The notes under the pieces are model-generated. The model saw only the letters and a list, made by a program, of their open reading frames with translations, made no database searches and was not told the origin of the DNA. From Pseudochelatococcus lubricantis (GTDB lineage: Bacteria; Pseudomonadota; Alphaproteobacteria; Rhizobiales; Beijerinckiaceae), in assembly GCF_011762225.1 (NCBI RefSeq), contig NZ_JAASQI010000002.1, forward strand, positions 310,001 to 374,000: 64,000 nt of DNA, read 5' to 3'. Within the stretch, counting starts at the first letter, position 1. Every line of letters begins with the position of its first letter. Below are positions 47,880-57,705 of this stretch, in pieces. Made by a program: the position numbers and the translations under genes.

Positions 47880-48965
47880 ATGATGGCGCGTGAGCGATTC
47901 GCGTTTCTGGCTTCCCTCGTGGTGGTGGCGGGCGGCGTGGCGGTGGCGCATGCGACGCCCGCCGAAACCGTCGAAACCGCCGGGCCGCCCCCGGCCGCCG
48001 TGGTTCGCGATACGCCTGCAGCACCGCCCATTCCCTATCCCGGCATGCCGGGCAGCATCCCCGGCAGCCTGGCGCCTTCGCCATACCATGCGGGCGATAC
48101 GCCGCGGGCGCCCGACGCCTCCCAGTCGACGCTCGCGCCCGCGCCTGCCGACGCCGGCGGCGTGGACGAGGTCGACATCGCACCCCGCAAGACGCTGGTG
48201 CTGTCGTCGCAGGCTGAATGGGCGAAGGGATTCGAGAGCCTTTCGGCCGCCTTCAGGCTGCTCGACGAAATCGCCATCGCTGCCGGCTTCGACGTGAAGG
48301 GCAGACCGTTCGCCATCTTCACGCGGACGGACGACAACGGCTTCAGCTTCGATGCCATGCTGCCCGTGGAGCCCGACGGCGGCGATGCCGCGGCGCAGGA
48401 GGCGCTGCGGCAGGCGGCGGCGGAGCATGTCGACGGCAAGGGCGCGAAGGATGCCACCGCCGATGCGGTCAGGCTCGGCCTCAGTCCGTCCGGCAAGGCC
48501 TACCGGTTCGTGCACGCCTCGCCCTACGACGATATCGAGACCACCTACGAGGCTGTTACTGCCTGGCTCGACAGCCGCAACATCGTGGTGCGCGACGCCT
48601 TCATCGAGGAATACGTCACCGATCTGACGGACCCAACCGACGAGGCGCTGGAAGTCTATATATACGTGCAGCCTGTTGACGCGCCAGGCGGGAAAGCCCC
48701 CGCGCCGCAGCCCCAGGAAGGGGCGGGGACGCCGAAGGAACCCGAAACGCCGGCGACGCCCGCGCAGGAGCCGCCGCCGGCGCAAGAACCTGTACAAAAA
48801 CCTGCGCAAGAGCCCGCGCAAGAGCCCGTGCAAGAACCTGCTCGGCAAGAACCTGCTCGGCAAGAACCTGCTCGGCAAGAACCTGCTCGGCAAGAACCTG
48901 CTCGGGATGAGCCGCCGGCTGTCGTACCCGCGCCTGCTGCGCCCGTGCCGGGAAGTGGGGGCTGA
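47880..48965 (+). CDS. Secreted GyrI-like domain protein with repeat tail
   Basis: A 361-residue protein with a Sec signal (residues 1-28; FAFLASLVVVAGGVAVAHA), a Pro-rich linker, a GyrI-like effector-binding domain (about residues 105-265; WAKGFESLSAAFRLLDE, RFVHASPYDDIETTYE, FIEEYVTD) and a Pro/Glu/Gln-rich tail with EPARQ repeats. Related periplasmic proteins are common in Hyphomicrobiales; their ligand is unknown. GGAG is seven bases before the ATG. Confidence 0.75.
   Translation: MMARERFAFLASLVVVAGGVAVAHATPAETVETAGPPPAAVVRDTPAAPPIPYPGMPGSIPGSLAPSPYHAGDTPRAPDASQSTLAPAPADAGGVDEVDIAPRKTLVLSSQAEWAKGFESLSAAFRLLDEIAIAAGFDVKGRPFAIFTRTDDNGFSFDAMLPVEPDGGDAAAQEALRQAAAEHVDGKGAKDATADAVRLGLSPSGKAYRFVHASPYDDIETTYEAVTAWLDSRNIVVRDAFIEEYVTDLTDPTDEALEVYIYVQPVDAPGGKAPAPQPQEGAGTPKEPETPATPAQEPPPAQEPVQKPAQEPAQEPVQEPARQEPARQEPARQEPARQEPARDEPPAVVPAPAAPVPGSGG
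48831..48905 (+). repeat. Five perfect 15-bp repeats
   Basis: CAAGAACCTGCTCGG is repeated five times without change and encodes the pentapeptide QEPAR. Degenerate copies precede it from 48783. The perfect identity points to recent slippage, so copy number may differ between strains. Confidence 0.95.
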
Positions 48966-49336
48966 CGCTTCCGCTGCGTCCGCGTGCGTGTTGCTGTGCG
49001 AGAGGGCTTGACTCGTTCGTGTTTCCGATTGCATAAGGTCCGGATATATCCGCCCGAACCATTGTTCGTGAGCCGCCGACCGTGTCCGGCATGTCATGCC
49101 CGGCCGGAGGTCAACGTCCGACAGCGCGTTGCGCCCTCGGGCGCGTTCGGCTTTGCGCCCATGGGATTTTCCGGCGGATCGTTGACGGAGAGAGTGGCAT
49201 GGTTGGCGAAGCGGCCCGCACGGCGGGCGTTCTGCCGGGTCTGGACATTGCGCATGCGCGCCCGCACATCCCCCTGCGGGGACGGATGGCGCGCGCCCGC
49301 GTGACGGCGGCCGCCAACGGATAACCGGAGACAGCC
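48966..49336 (+). promoter_or_regulatory. Region upstream of ffh with candidate promoter
   Basis: No gene is seen in these 371 bp. TTGACT at 49008 and CATAAG at 49032, 18 bp apart, form a possible sigma-70 promoter. A GCGCC/GGCGC hairpin lies at 49131-49144. No SRP RNA could be recognised here. Confidence 0.5.
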
Positions 49337-50956
49337 ATGTTCGAGAGCCTTTCCGAGAAACTTTCCGGCATTTTCGATACGCTGACGCGCCGTGGCGCGC
49401 TGACCGAGGCGGACGTCAACGTGGCGCTGCGCGAGGTCCGCCGTGCGCTGCTGGAGGCCGACGTGGCGCTGGAGGTGGTGCGCAGCTTCACGGACAAGGT
49501 GAAGGCAGCCGCCGTCGGTGCCAACGTCGTCAAGTCCGTGACGCCGGGTCAGATGGTCGTCAAGATCGTGCACGACCAGCTCGTCGAGATGCTCGGCACG
49601 GAAGCGGTCCCGATCAGCCTCGACTCGCTGCCGCCCGTCGCCATCCTCATGGTCGGCCTGCAGGGCTCGGGCAAGACCACGACGACGGCCAAGATCGCAC
49701 GCCGCCTCACCGACAAGGAAAAGCGCAAGGTCCTGCTGGCGTCGCTCGACACGCGCCGGCCGGCGGCCATGGAGCAGCTTGCGGTGCTGGCGAAGCAGGT
49801 CGGTGTCGATGCGCTGCCGATCGTCGCCGGCCAGTCGGCCGTGCAGATCGCGCGCCGGGCCATGGAGGCCGCGCGCCTCGGCGGCTACGACGTCGTCATG
49901 CTCGATACCGCCGGCCGGGTCACCATCGACGAGGCGCTGATGGCGGAGGTGGCGCAGGTAAAGGCCGCGACCGACCCGCACGAGGTGCTGCTCGTCGCCG
50001 ACAGCCTCACCGGCCAGGACGCGGTCAACACCGCCCGCGCCTTCGATTCGCGCCTCGGCGTCACCGGCATCGTGCTCACCCGCATGGACGGTGACGGGCG
50101 CGGCGGCGCGGCGCTCTCCATGCGCGCCGTCACCGGCAAGCCGATCAAGCTCGTCGGCACCGGCGAGAAGATCGATGCGCTGGAGGATTTTCACCCCAGG
50201 CGTGTCGCGAACCGTATCCTGGGCATGGGCGACATCGTATCGCTCGTCGAGAAGGCGTCGGAAACTCTCGACGCCGAAAAGGCCCTGCGCATGGCCGAGA
50301 AGATGCGCAAGGGCTCCTTCGATCTCAACGACCTGCGCGACCAGATCAGCCAGATGGAGCGCATCGGCGGCATGAAGGGTGTGCTCGGCATGATGCCGGG
50401 CGTCGCCAAGATGAAGAACCAGCTCGATAACGCGAACCTCGACGACCGCGTGCTGAAGCGCCAGAAGGCCATCATCGATTCGATGACGCCGCAGGAACGG
50501 CGCGCGCCGGATGTCCTGAAGGCGAGCCGCAAGAAGCGCATCGCGGCCGGTTCCGGCACCCGGGTCGAGGACGTCAACAGGCTGCTCAAGATGCATCGCC
50601 AGATGGCCGATGTGATGAAGGCCATGGGCAAGGGCGGGCGCGGCGGCATCGCCGGGGCGCTCGGCAACCTCTTCGGCGTCGGTGGCGGCATGCCGAATAT
50701 CGATCCCTCGAAGCTGACGCCGGAGGCGATCGAGGAAATGAAGAAGCAATTGCCGGCGGGGCTCGCTCCCGGCGGCTTGCCGGGCGGCGGCCTTCCTCCG
50801 GGCCTGCCCAATCCTGGTTTGCCGAAGTTGCCGTCCGGCGGCGGCGTTCCGAAACTTCCCGGCCTGGGCGGCGGCTCCGGCGGAGGGCTTGGCGGCGGCC
50901 TGCCGGGGCTCGGCAAACCCGGCGGATCGTTCAATCCGTTCGGCAGGAAAAAGTAA
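49337..50956 (+). CDS. ffh: Signal recognition particle protein Ffh
   Basis: A 539-residue SRP54 GTPase. N and G domains carry GLQGSGKTTTTAKIA, DTAGR and TRMDGDGRGG; the Met-rich M domain (from about residue 300) binds SRP RNA and signal peptides. The C-terminal 90 residues are Gly/Pro/Leu-rich, longer than in E. coli. It precedes rpsP by 43 bases. Confidence 0.97.
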   Translation: MFESLSEKLSGIFDTLTRRGALTEADVNVALREVRRALLEADVALEVVRSFTDKVKAAAVGANVVKSVTPGQMVVKIVHDQLVEMLGTEAVPISLDSLPPVAILMVGLQGSGKTTTTAKIARRLTDKEKRKVLLASLDTRRPAAMEQLAVLAKQVGVDALPIVAGQSAVQIARRAMEAARLGGYDVVMLDTAGRVTIDEALMAEVAQVKAATDPHEVLLVADSLTGQDAVNTARAFDSRLGVTGIVLTRMDGDGRGGAALSMRAVTGKPIKLVGTGEKIDALEDFHPRRVANRILGMGDIVSLVEKASETLDAEKALRMAEKMRKGSFDLNDLRDQISQMERIGGMKGVLGMMPGVAKMKNQLDNANLDDRVLKRQKAIIDSMTPQERRAPDVLKASRKKRIAAGSGTRVEDVNRLLKMHRQMADVMKAMGKGGRGGIAGALGNLFGVGGGMPNIDPSKLTPEAIEEMKKQLPAGLAPGGLPGGGLPPGLPNPGLPKLPSGGGVPKLPGLGGGSGGGLGGGLPGLGKPGGSFNPFGRKK

Positions 50957-50999
50957 GTAAACCGGTACATTCTGATTTGTTGAAAAGGAAAGTGAAAAA

Positions 51000-51380
51000 A
51001 TGGCTCTGAAGATTCGTCTCGCCCGCGGCGGCGCCAAGAAGCGCCCCTATTACCGTATCGTTGTCGCCGATGCGCGCTCGCCGCGCGATGGTCGCTTCAT
51101 CGACCGCATCGGCTCTTACGATCCGCTGAAGGCGAAGGACGATCCGGCGCGCATCACGCTCGACGCCGAGAAGGCGAAGGAATGGATCGCCAAGGGTGCG
51201 CAGCCGACCGACCGCGTGCTGCGCTTCCTTGACGCCGCCGGCGTCGCCCCGCGCGCTGCCCGCAACAACCCCGCCAAGGGCCAGCCGGGCAAGAAGGCGC
51301 AGGAGCGCGCGGCCGAACGCGCTGCAGCCGCCGCCGCTGCTGCGGCCGCCGCTGCCGAAGCCGCCCCCGCCGAGGCGTGA
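51000..51380 (+). CDS. rpsP: 30S ribosomal protein S16
   Basis: A 126-residue protein. The first 80 residues match S16 ([21 protein letters not shown]). The tail is an Ala/Glu-rich extension with a run of Ala (residues 105-121), as in other alphaproteobacteria. AAGGAAAG lies before the ATG. Confidence 0.97.
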   Translation: MALKIRLARGGAKKRPYYRIVVADARSPRDGRFIDRIGSYDPLKAKDDPARITLDAEKAKEWIAKGAQPTDRVLRFLDAAGVAPRAARNNPAKGQPGKKAQERAAERAAAAAAAAAAAAEAAPAEA

Positions 51381-51416
51381 TCCGGGCGGACGCGGACATG
51401 AGCGCGGATTGCGGAC

Positions 51417-51977
51417 ATGGCTGAGGCGAAACGCGAGCGCGTCCTCGTCGGCGAATTCGGCCGCGCCCACGGCGTTCGCGGCGAGGTGCGGCTGAAGTCC
51501 TTCACCGGCGATCCCGCGGCCATCGCGTCCTACAATCCGCTGCAGCGCGAGGATGGCAGCGCCGTCGTCCTCGCCGGGCTGCGCGCGGTGGCCGGGACGG
51601 CGGACATGTTCGTCACCCGCGTCGAGGGCGTCGCCACCCGCGAGGCGGCCGAGGCACTGACGCGCGAGCGCCTTTATGTGCCGCGCGAGCGGCTGCAGGC
51701 GGAGCTTGAGGACGACGAGTTCCTGCAGGTCGACATTATCGGCGCGCGGGTCGAGGATGCCTCGGGCACGGTCATCGGCCGGCTGATGGCGTTTCACGAT
51801 TTCGGCGGCGGCGATGTCATCGAGATCGCGCCCCATTCTTCGCTCGGCCGCCGCGCGCCGGCGCTGCTGCCGTTCACGAAGGCCTTCGTGCCAGTGGTGG
51901 ACGTCGCTGCCAAGCGGATCGTGGTGGCGGCAGAAGGCCTGTTCAGCGACGACGACGATGACGCACCTCGCGGATGA
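51417..51977 (+). CDS. rimM: 16S rRNA processing protein RimM
   Basis: A 186-residue maturation factor for the 30S head with [19 protein letters not shown] at the start and a PRC-barrel C-terminal half ([10 protein letters not shown]). It ends with an Asp-rich tail. Its last 20 bases overlap trmD. Confidence 0.93.
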   Translation: MAEAKRERVLVGEFGRAHGVRGEVRLKSFTGDPAAIASYNPLQREDGSAVVLAGLRAVAGTADMFVTRVEGVATREAAEALTRERLYVPRERLQAELEDDEFLQVDIIGARVEDASGTVIGRLMAFHDFGGGDVIEIAPHSSLGRRAPALLPFTKAFVPVVDVAAKRIVVAAEGLFSDDDDDAPRG

Positions 51978-52686
51978 GGAACATGGCGGGCATGCCCAGG
52001 GTTGGCATGCGTCCGTGCTGACGCTGTTTCCGGAGATGTTTCCGGGGCCGCTTGGCTTCAGCCTGGCCGGCGAGGCGCTCAAGCGCGGCGACTGGTCGCT
52101 CGACGCCCACGACATCCGCGACCACGGCCTCGGCCGTCACCGCAGCGTCGACGACACGCCGGCGGGCGGCGGGCCGGGCATGGTGCTGCGCGCCGACGTG
52201 CTGGCGTCGGCGATCGATGCCGTTTGCGCGGCCGACGCGCGGCCGCGCTTCCTGATGAGCCCGCGCGGGCGCCCGCTCGAACAGGCGCGTGTGCGCGCGC
52301 TTGCCGAAGGGCCGGGGGCGGTGATCGTCTGCGGGCGCTTCGAAGGGGTGGACGAGCGGGTGATCGCCGGGCGCGGCCTTGAGGAAGTGTCGATCGGCGA
52401 TTACGTGCTCTCCGGCGGGGAACTCGCCGCCATGGTGATGATCGACGCCTGCGTGCGCCTGCTGCCGGGCGTCATGGGCCACGATTCCTCCGGCGCCGAG
52501 GAAAGCTTCGAGGCGGGGCTGCTCGAATACCCGCACTACACGCGCCCGCGCGCGTGGGAGGGGCGGGAAATTCCCGAGATCCTGCTGTCCGGCAACCACG
52601 GCGCCGTCGCCCGCTGGCGGCGCGAGGAGGCGGAACGGCTGACGCGCGCGCGACGGCCGGATCTGTGGGAGAAGAAATCCACCTAA
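51958..52686 (+). CDS. trmD: tRNA (guanine-37-N1)-methyltransferase TrmD
   Basis: A 242-residue knotted SPOUT methyltransferase. [31 protein letters not shown] and LLSGNHG are the family motifs; the last three form the SAM-binding knot. It methylates G37 of tRNAs that read CNN codons and prevents frameshifts. The start at 51958 is likely; a later in-frame GTG is possible. Confidence 0.95.
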   Translation: MTHLADEEHGGHAQGWHASVLTLFPEMFPGPLGFSLAGEALKRGDWSLDAHDIRDHGLGRHRSVDDTPAGGGPGMVLRADVLASAIDAVCAADARPRFLMSPRGRPLEQARVRALAEGPGAVIVCGRFEGVDERVIAGRGLEEVSIGDYVLSGGELAAMVMIDACVRLLPGVMGHDSSGAEESFEAGLLEYPHYTRPRAWEGREIPEILLSGNHGAVARWRREEAERLTRARRPDLWEKKST

Positions 52687-52689
52687 AGC

Positions 52690-52787
52690 GTTTTCAAGCA
52701 AAGTGGATACCGGTTTGCGTGAAGAAAGCGCGTAATATCAAAAACTTATAGCATTTCTGCGTTTCAATGAAATGTCGAAATGCTATA
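52690..52787. repeat. Intergenic repeat element after trmD
   Basis: GCGTTTTCAAGCAAAGTGGA at its start, followed by TACCGGTTTGCGTGAAGAAA, matches a short element I know as abundant between genes in Hyphomicrobiales. It can fold on itself. A second perfect stem, TATAGCATTTC/GAAATGCTATA (52747-52787), follows. No gene lies in the 256 bp to rplS. It may also end the trmD transcript. Confidence 0.65.
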
Positions 52788-52942
52788 GAGGCACGTGGAC
52801 GCGCCGCGACGGCTCGACATCCGGGTGCGGCTCGTGTATACGCCACCATCCCCCGCGCCAGTTTGGCTGCAGGCGGGAATCAACTGAAAACAGCGCGCCG
52901 AAACGCTGGCACCGTATTGGTGCTTCGGCAGGAGTATTTGAT

Positions 52943-53356
52943 ATGAGCAACATCATCGAGCAGCTCGAAAAAGAGCAGATCGCGAAGCTTTCCGCCGTTC
53001 GCGAGACCCCCGCGTTTCAGCCCGGCGACACGGTCATCGTGAACGTCCGCGTCAAGGAAGGCGACCGCACCCGCGTTCAGGCCTACGAGGGCGTCGTGAT
53101 TGCCCGCGGCGGTTCCGGCCTGCACGAGAGCTTCACCGTCCGCAAGATTTCCTATGGCGAAGGCGTGGAGCGCGTGTTCCCGCTGTTCTCGCCGATCATC
53201 GATTCCATCAAGGTCGTGCGCCGGGGCAAGGTGCGCCGCGCCAAGCTGTATTACCTGCGCGACCGTCGCGGCAAGTCCGCCCGCATCGCCGAGCGCGTGG
53301 ATCGTAACCGCACCTCCGGCAAGCAGGCCGCCGCGGCCGCGCCTGCGGCGAAGTAA
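52943..53356 (+). CDS. rplS: 50S ribosomal protein L19
   Basis: A 137-residue protein with the L19 core ([49 protein letters not shown]) and an Ala/Lys-rich tail. It sits at the subunit interface near bridge B8. AGGAG precedes the ATG at 52943. A strong terminator follows. Confidence 0.97.
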   Translation: MSNIIEQLEKEQIAKLSAVRETPAFQPGDTVIVNVRVKEGDRTRVQAYEGVVIARGGSGLHESFTVRKISYGEGVERVFPLFSPIIDSIKVVRRGKVRRAKLYYLRDRRGKSARIAERVDRNRTSGKQAAAAAPAAK

Positions 53357-53395
53357 GGGCACCGGGCCGTTTCCGGCCCTGCCGATATCTGAGGG

Positions 53396-53431
53396 AAGGC
53401 GATCCGTGGCTCATGCCGGATCGCCTTTTTT
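53396..53431 (+). terminator. Intrinsic terminator after rplS
   Basis: AAGGCGATCC and GGATCGCCTT form a 10-bp stem with a 12-base loop, followed by a run of T residues. It ends the ffh-rplS operon. Confidence 0.9.
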
Positions 53432-53806
53432 ATTATTTTGTGTCGTCCGGGCGCCCGCTGCAAAAAGAATTGTTCGCTACAGCCCGTTGTGTTAAGAACT
53501 ATTCTTATGACGATGACGCCCGTGCCTTTGTCCGTGACGGCGCGCAGTTTTGCGCGAGGGGTCGCACGGCCCAAGTGGCCGACGACGCAGGAATTTGCGG
53601 CGTTGCACGATCATGCGCGTCTGCCGTGGCGTTTTTTCGGGCGCTTTTCCGCCTCCCTTGCCGCCGGCCTTGGCCGCTGACGCCGGAAGGACCGGCGTCA
53701 GTATCGTCCGCGTAGAACCGATGCGCGGATTTTCCATTTCTTCCGTTCGTTTCTGAGGCAATGTGCAAGCTGCACGTTGCCCCGCCGATATTGAAGGTTC
53801 GGCATC
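53432..53806 (+). promoter_or_regulatory. leuC upstream region with two hairpins
   Basis: No supported gene lies in the 375 bp. TGACGCCGG and CCGGCGTCA (53678-53700) form a perfect 9-bp stem with a 5-base loop. GGCAATGTGCA and TGCACGTTGCC (53757-53781) form an 11-bp stem with one G-T pair, 26 bases before leuC. They may be leader structures. No Leu-rich leader peptide is seen. Confidence 0.5.
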
Positions 53807-55246
53807 ATGAGTGGTATTCCGGCCGCTGGCCAGCGTGACAACGCAAAACCGCGTACCCTGTATGACAAGATCTGGGACGACCATGTCGTCTCCCGGCAGG
53901 AGGACGGCACCTGCCTGCTTTACATCGACCGCCACCTCGTGCACGAGGTGACGAGCCCGCAGGCGTTCGAGGGCCTGCGGCTCGCCGGGCGCAAGGTGCG
54001 CGCCCCCGCGCGCACGCTCGCCGTCGTCGATCACAACGTGCCGACGACCGACCGCTCGAAGGGCATCGACGACCCGGAAAGCGCCCAGCAGGTCGAGACG
54101 CTGGCGGGAAACGCGCGTGACTTCGGGGTCGAGTATTTCAACGAACTGGACAAGCGCCAGGGCATCGTCCACGTCGTGGGGCCGGAGCAGGGTTTTACCT
54201 TGCCGGGCACGACCATCGTCTGTGGCGACAGCCACACCTCGACCCACGGCGCCTTTGGCGCGCTTGCGCACGGCATCGGCACCTCGGAGGTGGAGCACGT
54301 GCTCGCCACCCAGACGCTGATCCAGAAAAAGGCGCGCAACATGCGCATCACCGTCGACGGGCAGCTGCCGGAGGGGGTGAGCGCCAAGGACGTGGTGCTG
54401 GCGATCATCGGCGAGATCGGCACGGCGGGCGGCACCGGCCACGTGGTGGAGTTCGCGGGCGAGGCGATCCGTTCGCTCTCGGTCGAGGGCCGCATGACGG
54501 TCTGCAACATGACCATCGAGGGCGGCGCGCGCGCCGGCATGGTGGCGCCTGACGAGAAAATCTACGAGTACCTGAAGGACCGCCCCAAGGCGCCACGCGG
54601 CGCGGCGTGGGATGCCGCCGTGCGCTACTGGGAGAGCCTGCGCACGGACGAGGGCGCCATATTCGACCGCGAGGTGGTGCTGGACGGCGCCAACCTGCCG
54701 CCGATCGTGACCTGGGGCACGAGCCCGGAGGACGTCGTCTCGATTGCCGGCGTGGTGCCGAATCCGGATGACATTGCCGACGAAATGAAACGGCAGGCCA
54801 AGTGGCGGGCGCTCGACTACATCGGCCTGAGGCCCGGCACGAAAATCACGGATATCCCGGTCGACCGCGTGTTCATCGGCTCGTGCACGAACGGCCGCAT
54901 CGAGGACATGCGGGCGGCGGCGCGCGTCGTCGCGGGCCACCGGGTGCGCGAAGGCGTCAAGGCCATGGTGGTGCCGGGCTCTGGCCTCGTGAAGCTTCAG
55001 GCGGAGGCGGAGGGCCTCGACCGCATCTTCATCGACGCCGGCATCGAATGGCGCGAGCCGGGCTGCTCGATGTGCCTTGCCATGAACGCCGACAAGCTGG
55101 AGCCTGGCGAGCGCTGCGCGTCCACCTCGAACCGCAATTTCGAGGGCCGGCAGGGTTTCAAGGGCCGCACGCATCTTGTCTCCCCGGCCATGGCGGCGGC
55201 GGCGGCGATCGCGGGACGCTTCGTCGACGTCCGCGAGTGGCGCTGA
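53807..55246 (+). CDS. leuC: 3-isopropylmalate dehydratase large subunit
   Basis: A 479-residue aconitase-family enzyme of leucine synthesis. Cluster cysteines lie in [13 protein letters not shown] and GCSMCLAMN. It forms the active enzyme with LeuD. The ATG follows GAAGGTTCGG. It is three bases from the next small gene. Confidence 0.95.
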   Translation: MSGIPAAGQRDNAKPRTLYDKIWDDHVVSRQEDGTCLLYIDRHLVHEVTSPQAFEGLRLAGRKVRAPARTLAVVDHNVPTTDRSKGIDDPESAQQVETLAGNARDFGVEYFNELDKRQGIVHVVGPEQGFTLPGTTIVCGDSHTSTHGAFGALAHGIGTSEVEHVLATQTLIQKKARNMRITVDGQLPEGVSAKDVVLAIIGEIGTAGGTGHVVEFAGEAIRSLSVEGRMTVCNMTIEGGARAGMVAPDEKIYEYLKDRPKAPRGAAWDAAVRYWESLRTDEGAIFDREVVLDGANLPPIVTWGTSPEDVVSIAGVVPNPDDIADEMKRQAKWRALDYIGLRPGTKITDIPVDRVFIGSCTNGRIEDMRAAARVVAGHRVREGVKAMVVPGSGLVKLQAEAEGLDRIFIDAGIEWREPGCSMCLAMNADKLEPGERCASTSNRNFEGRQGFKGRTHLVSPAMAAAAAIAGRFVDVREWR

Positions 55247-55249
55247 ACC

Positions 55250-55372
55250 ATGACGGACGAGACGCCGGACCGCATTGAAATCTGGGGCCGGCGTCTCGGT
55301 CGCGGCCTTGCGTATGTCGCCTTGGGCGTGCTGTTTCTGCTGTTCATTCTGAGTTTCGGAGGTGAACCGTGA
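55250..55372 (+). CDS. 40-residue membrane peptide between leuC and the metallopeptidase
   Basis: A very short protein (MTDETPDRIEIWGRRLG) with one TM helix (residues 18-36; GLAYVALGVLFLLFILSF). It lies three bases after leuC, and its stop overlaps the next gene's GTG start (GTGA), a sign of coupled translation. No clear Shine-Dalgarno is seen. Its role is unknown; it may anchor or regulate the neighbour. Confidence 0.55.
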   Translation: MTDETPDRIEIWGRRLGRGLAYVALGVLFLLFILSFGGEP

Positions 55373-55806
55373 GCAGACAGCCCGCTGAATGGCGCGACGC
55401 GATGGCGCCCGGCCTCGACGTCTTCGAGGAACTGGCGGAGGCGGCGTTCGCCGCGCTGCCGGAAGCGTTCCGCGAACTCGCGCGCGACGTCGTCATCCGC
55501 ATCGAGGATTTTCCCGACGACGACACGCTCGATGCGATGGAATGCGAGACGCCGTTCGATCTGCTCGGGCTGTTTCACGGCAACGGGCTGGCGCAGGGCG
55601 GCGGCATCCGCTGGACCGGGCAGATGCCCAACCTGGTGTTTCTGTATCGCCGGCCCATCCTCGACTACTGGGCCGACCACGAAGAAACGCTCGGCAGCCT
55701 GATAACCCATGTGCTGGTGCACGAGATCGGCCACCATTTCGGCCTTTCCGACGCGGACATGGAGGAAATCGAACGGCAGGCCGGGCAGGACGATGCAACG
55801 GGCTGA
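55369..55806 (+). CDS. Zincin-like metallopeptidase
   Basis: A 145-residue protein starting with GTG, with GGAGG upstream. The motif [11 protein letters not shown] (residues 118-128) is the HExxH zinc site of the small zincin-like family (PF06262 type). No signal peptide. Substrates are unknown. Its place between leuC and leuD is conserved in related bacteria to my knowledge. Confidence 0.8.
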   Translation: MSRQPAEWRDAMAPGLDVFEELAEAAFAALPEAFRELARDVVIRIEDFPDDDTLDAMECETPFDLLGLFHGNGLAQGGGIRWTGQMPNLVFLYRRPILDYWADHEETLGSLITHVLVHEIGHHFGLSDADMEEIERQAGQDDATG

Positions 55807-55838
55807 AACGTAACGTTATCGGCCGAGGGGTTTTCGCA

Positions 55839-56444
55839 ATGGACAAGTTCACCCAGTTGACCAGCGTCGCGGCGCCGATGGAAATCGTCAACGTCGACAC
55901 GGACATGATCATTCCCAAGCAGTACTTGAAGACCATCAAGCGCACCGGCCTCGCGCGCGGCCTGTTCGCGGAGATGCGGCTCAACGAGGACGGGACGGAG
56001 AATCCGGACTTCGTGCTCAACAAGCCCGCCTATCGCCAGGCGCAGATTCTGGTGGCGGGCGACAACTTCGGCTGCGGCTCCTCCCGCGAGCATGCGCCGT
56101 GGGCCCTGCTCGATTTCGGCATCCGCTGCGTCATCTCGACGTCGTTCGCGGACATTTTCTACAACAACTGCTTCAAGAACGGCATCCTGCCCATCCGTGT
56201 GACGCCGGAAGAACTCGAACTGCTGATGGACAACGCGCGGCGTGGCGGGAACGCGCGCCTCGCCGTCGACCTGGAGGCGCAGACCATCACCGCGTCCGAC
56301 GGCGAGGTGGTGTCCTTCGACATCGATCCGTTCAGGAAGCATTGCCTGCTGAATGGCCTCGACGACATCGGCCTGACGATGGAGAAGGCCGTCGAGATCG
56401 AGCACTACGAGACGCAGAACGTCGATACCCGGCCGTGGGTGTAA
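55839..56444 (+). CDS. leuD: 3-isopropylmalate dehydratase small subunit
   Basis: A 201-residue protein with the LeuD core ([29 protein letters not shown]). It completes the active site of LeuC. The ATG at 55839 is chosen by family start. It lies 32 bases after the metallopeptidase gene. Confidence 0.95.
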   Translation: MDKFTQLTSVAAPMEIVNVDTDMIIPKQYLKTIKRTGLARGLFAEMRLNEDGTENPDFVLNKPAYRQAQILVAGDNFGCGSSREHAPWALLDFGIRCVISTSFADIFYNNCFKNGILPIRVTPEELELLMDNARRGGNARLAVDLEAQTITASDGEVVSFDIDPFRKHCLLNGLDDIGLTMEKAVEIEHYETQNVDTRPWV

Positions 56445-56557
56445 CTGCTTGCGGATAGAAAAATCCGCCAGAGATAGTATTCAGGGAGAGCGTGATTCGG
56501 CGCTCGCGCCGCTTCATGCTTCTCCCGATAACGAAACGCGCGAAGAGGCGTCCGCCA

Positions 56558-57667
56558 ATGACATCCCATCATCTGCTGCTCCTGCCGGGCGACGGCATCG
56601 GTCCCGAGGTCGCGGGCGAGGTCGAGAAGCTCGTGCAATGGTTCTCGAACAGGGGGCTTGCCCGGTTCGAGATCGAGAAGGATCTCGTCGGCGGCGCGGC
56701 CTATGACGAGCACGGCGTGGCGCTGGCGGACGACGCCCTGAACCGGGCGCTCGCTGCGGACGCCGTTCTCTTCGGCGCGGTCGGCGGGCCGAAGTGGAAC
56801 GACGTGCCCTACAACCAGCGGCCGGAGGCCGGCCTGCTGCGGCTGCGCAAGGACCTCGGCCTCTTCGCCAACCTGCGCCCGGCAATCTGCTATCCGGCGC
56901 TGGCGGAGGCCTCCGCCCTGAAGCGCGAATATGTCGACGGCCTGAACCTCGTCATCGTGCGCGAGCTGACGGGCGGTGTCTATTTCGGCGAGCCGAAGGA
57001 GATCGTGACGCTGGAGAACGGCGAGAAACGCGCCGTCGATACGCAGATCTACACCACGCACGAAATCGAGCGCATCGCGCGCGTGGCCTTCGAGCTGGCG
57101 CGCCAGCGCCGGGGCAAGGTCGCGTCGTCCGAGAAGCGCAACGTCATGAAGACAGGCGTGCTGTGGCACCAGGTCGTCAACGAGGTGCACAAGGATTATC
57201 AGGATGTGGCGCTGGAGCACATCCTGGCGGACAACTGCGGCATGCAGCTCGTGCGCAACCCCAAGCAGTTCGATGTGATCGTGACCGACAACCTCTTCGG
57301 CGACCTGCTGTCGGACGTTGCGGCCATGCTGACCGGTTCGCTCGGCATGCTGCCGTCCGCGTCCCTGGGCGCGGAAGATCCGGCGACCGGCAAGCGGCGT
57401 GCGCTGTATGAGCCGGTGCATGGCTCGGCGCCGGACATCGCGGGGCAGGGGCTGGCGAACCCGCTCGCGATGATCGGCTCCTTCGCGATGGCGCTGCGTT
57501 ATTCGTTCGATCTCGGGCAGGAAGCGGATCTGGTGGAAAAGGCCGTGGCCAACGTGCTGGCGGCGGGCATCCGCACCAAGGACATCGCCGCGCCGGGCGC
57601 CAACACGGTTTCCACGAGCGACATGGGCGACGCCGTGATTCGCGAGCTGGAGACGCTGATCCAGTAG
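56558..57667 (+). CDS. leuB: 3-isopropylmalate dehydrogenase
   Basis: A 369-residue NAD-dependent decarboxylating dehydrogenase. [28 protein letters not shown] and [10 protein letters not shown] with [14 protein letters not shown] are present. The ATG at 56558 is chosen over an upstream extension by family start. It ends the leucine genes of the window. Confidence 0.96.
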   Translation: MTSHHLLLLPGDGIGPEVAGEVEKLVQWFSNRGLARFEIEKDLVGGAAYDEHGVALADDALNRALAADAVLFGAVGGPKWNDVPYNQRPEAGLLRLRKDLGLFANLRPAICYPALAEASALKREYVDGLNLVIVRELTGGVYFGEPKEIVTLENGEKRAVDTQIYTTHEIERIARVAFELARQRRGKVASSEKRNVMKTGVLWHQVVNEVHKDYQDVALEHILADNCGMQLVRNPKQFDVIVTDNLFGDLLSDVAAMLTGSLGMLPSASLGAEDPATGKRRALYEPVHGSAPDIAGQGLANPLAMIGSFAMALRYSFDLGQEADLVEKAVANVLAAGIRTKDIAAPGANTVSTSDMGDAVIRELETLIQ

Positions 57668-57673
57668 TGCCGG

Positions 57674-57705
57674 CCCGCCGGAAGGCTCATGCGCCTTTCG
57701 GCGGG
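57674..57705. terminator. Hairpin at the end of leuB, overlapping the convergent gene
   Basis: CCCGCCGGAAGGC and GCCTTTCGGCGGG form a 13-bp stem with one G-T pair and a six-base loop. It begins seven bases after the leuB stop and runs into the 3' coding end of the opposing gene. No T-run follows. Confidence 0.55.

Noticed and set aside
48831-48905. CRISPR-like array
   Set aside because: The 15-bp units are contiguous, lack spacers and stay in frame in a coding region.
47802-49097. 431-residue minus-strand frame opposite the GyrI-like gene
   Set aside because: The plus strand has a signal peptide, a recognised domain and a Shine-Dalgarno; the minus frame is low complexity with FLPSR repeats made by the 15-bp array.
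48966-49336. SRP RNA gene next to ffh
   Set aside because: No conserved apical loop (GGAA/GAAAGG type with AGCA) was found in this gap.
49094-51037. 647-residue minus-strand frame opposite ffh
   Set aside because: Antisense shadow of a certain gene.
53507-53680. 57-residue frame before leuC
   Set aside because: No Shine-Dalgarno, no recognisable pattern; composition is like chance frames.
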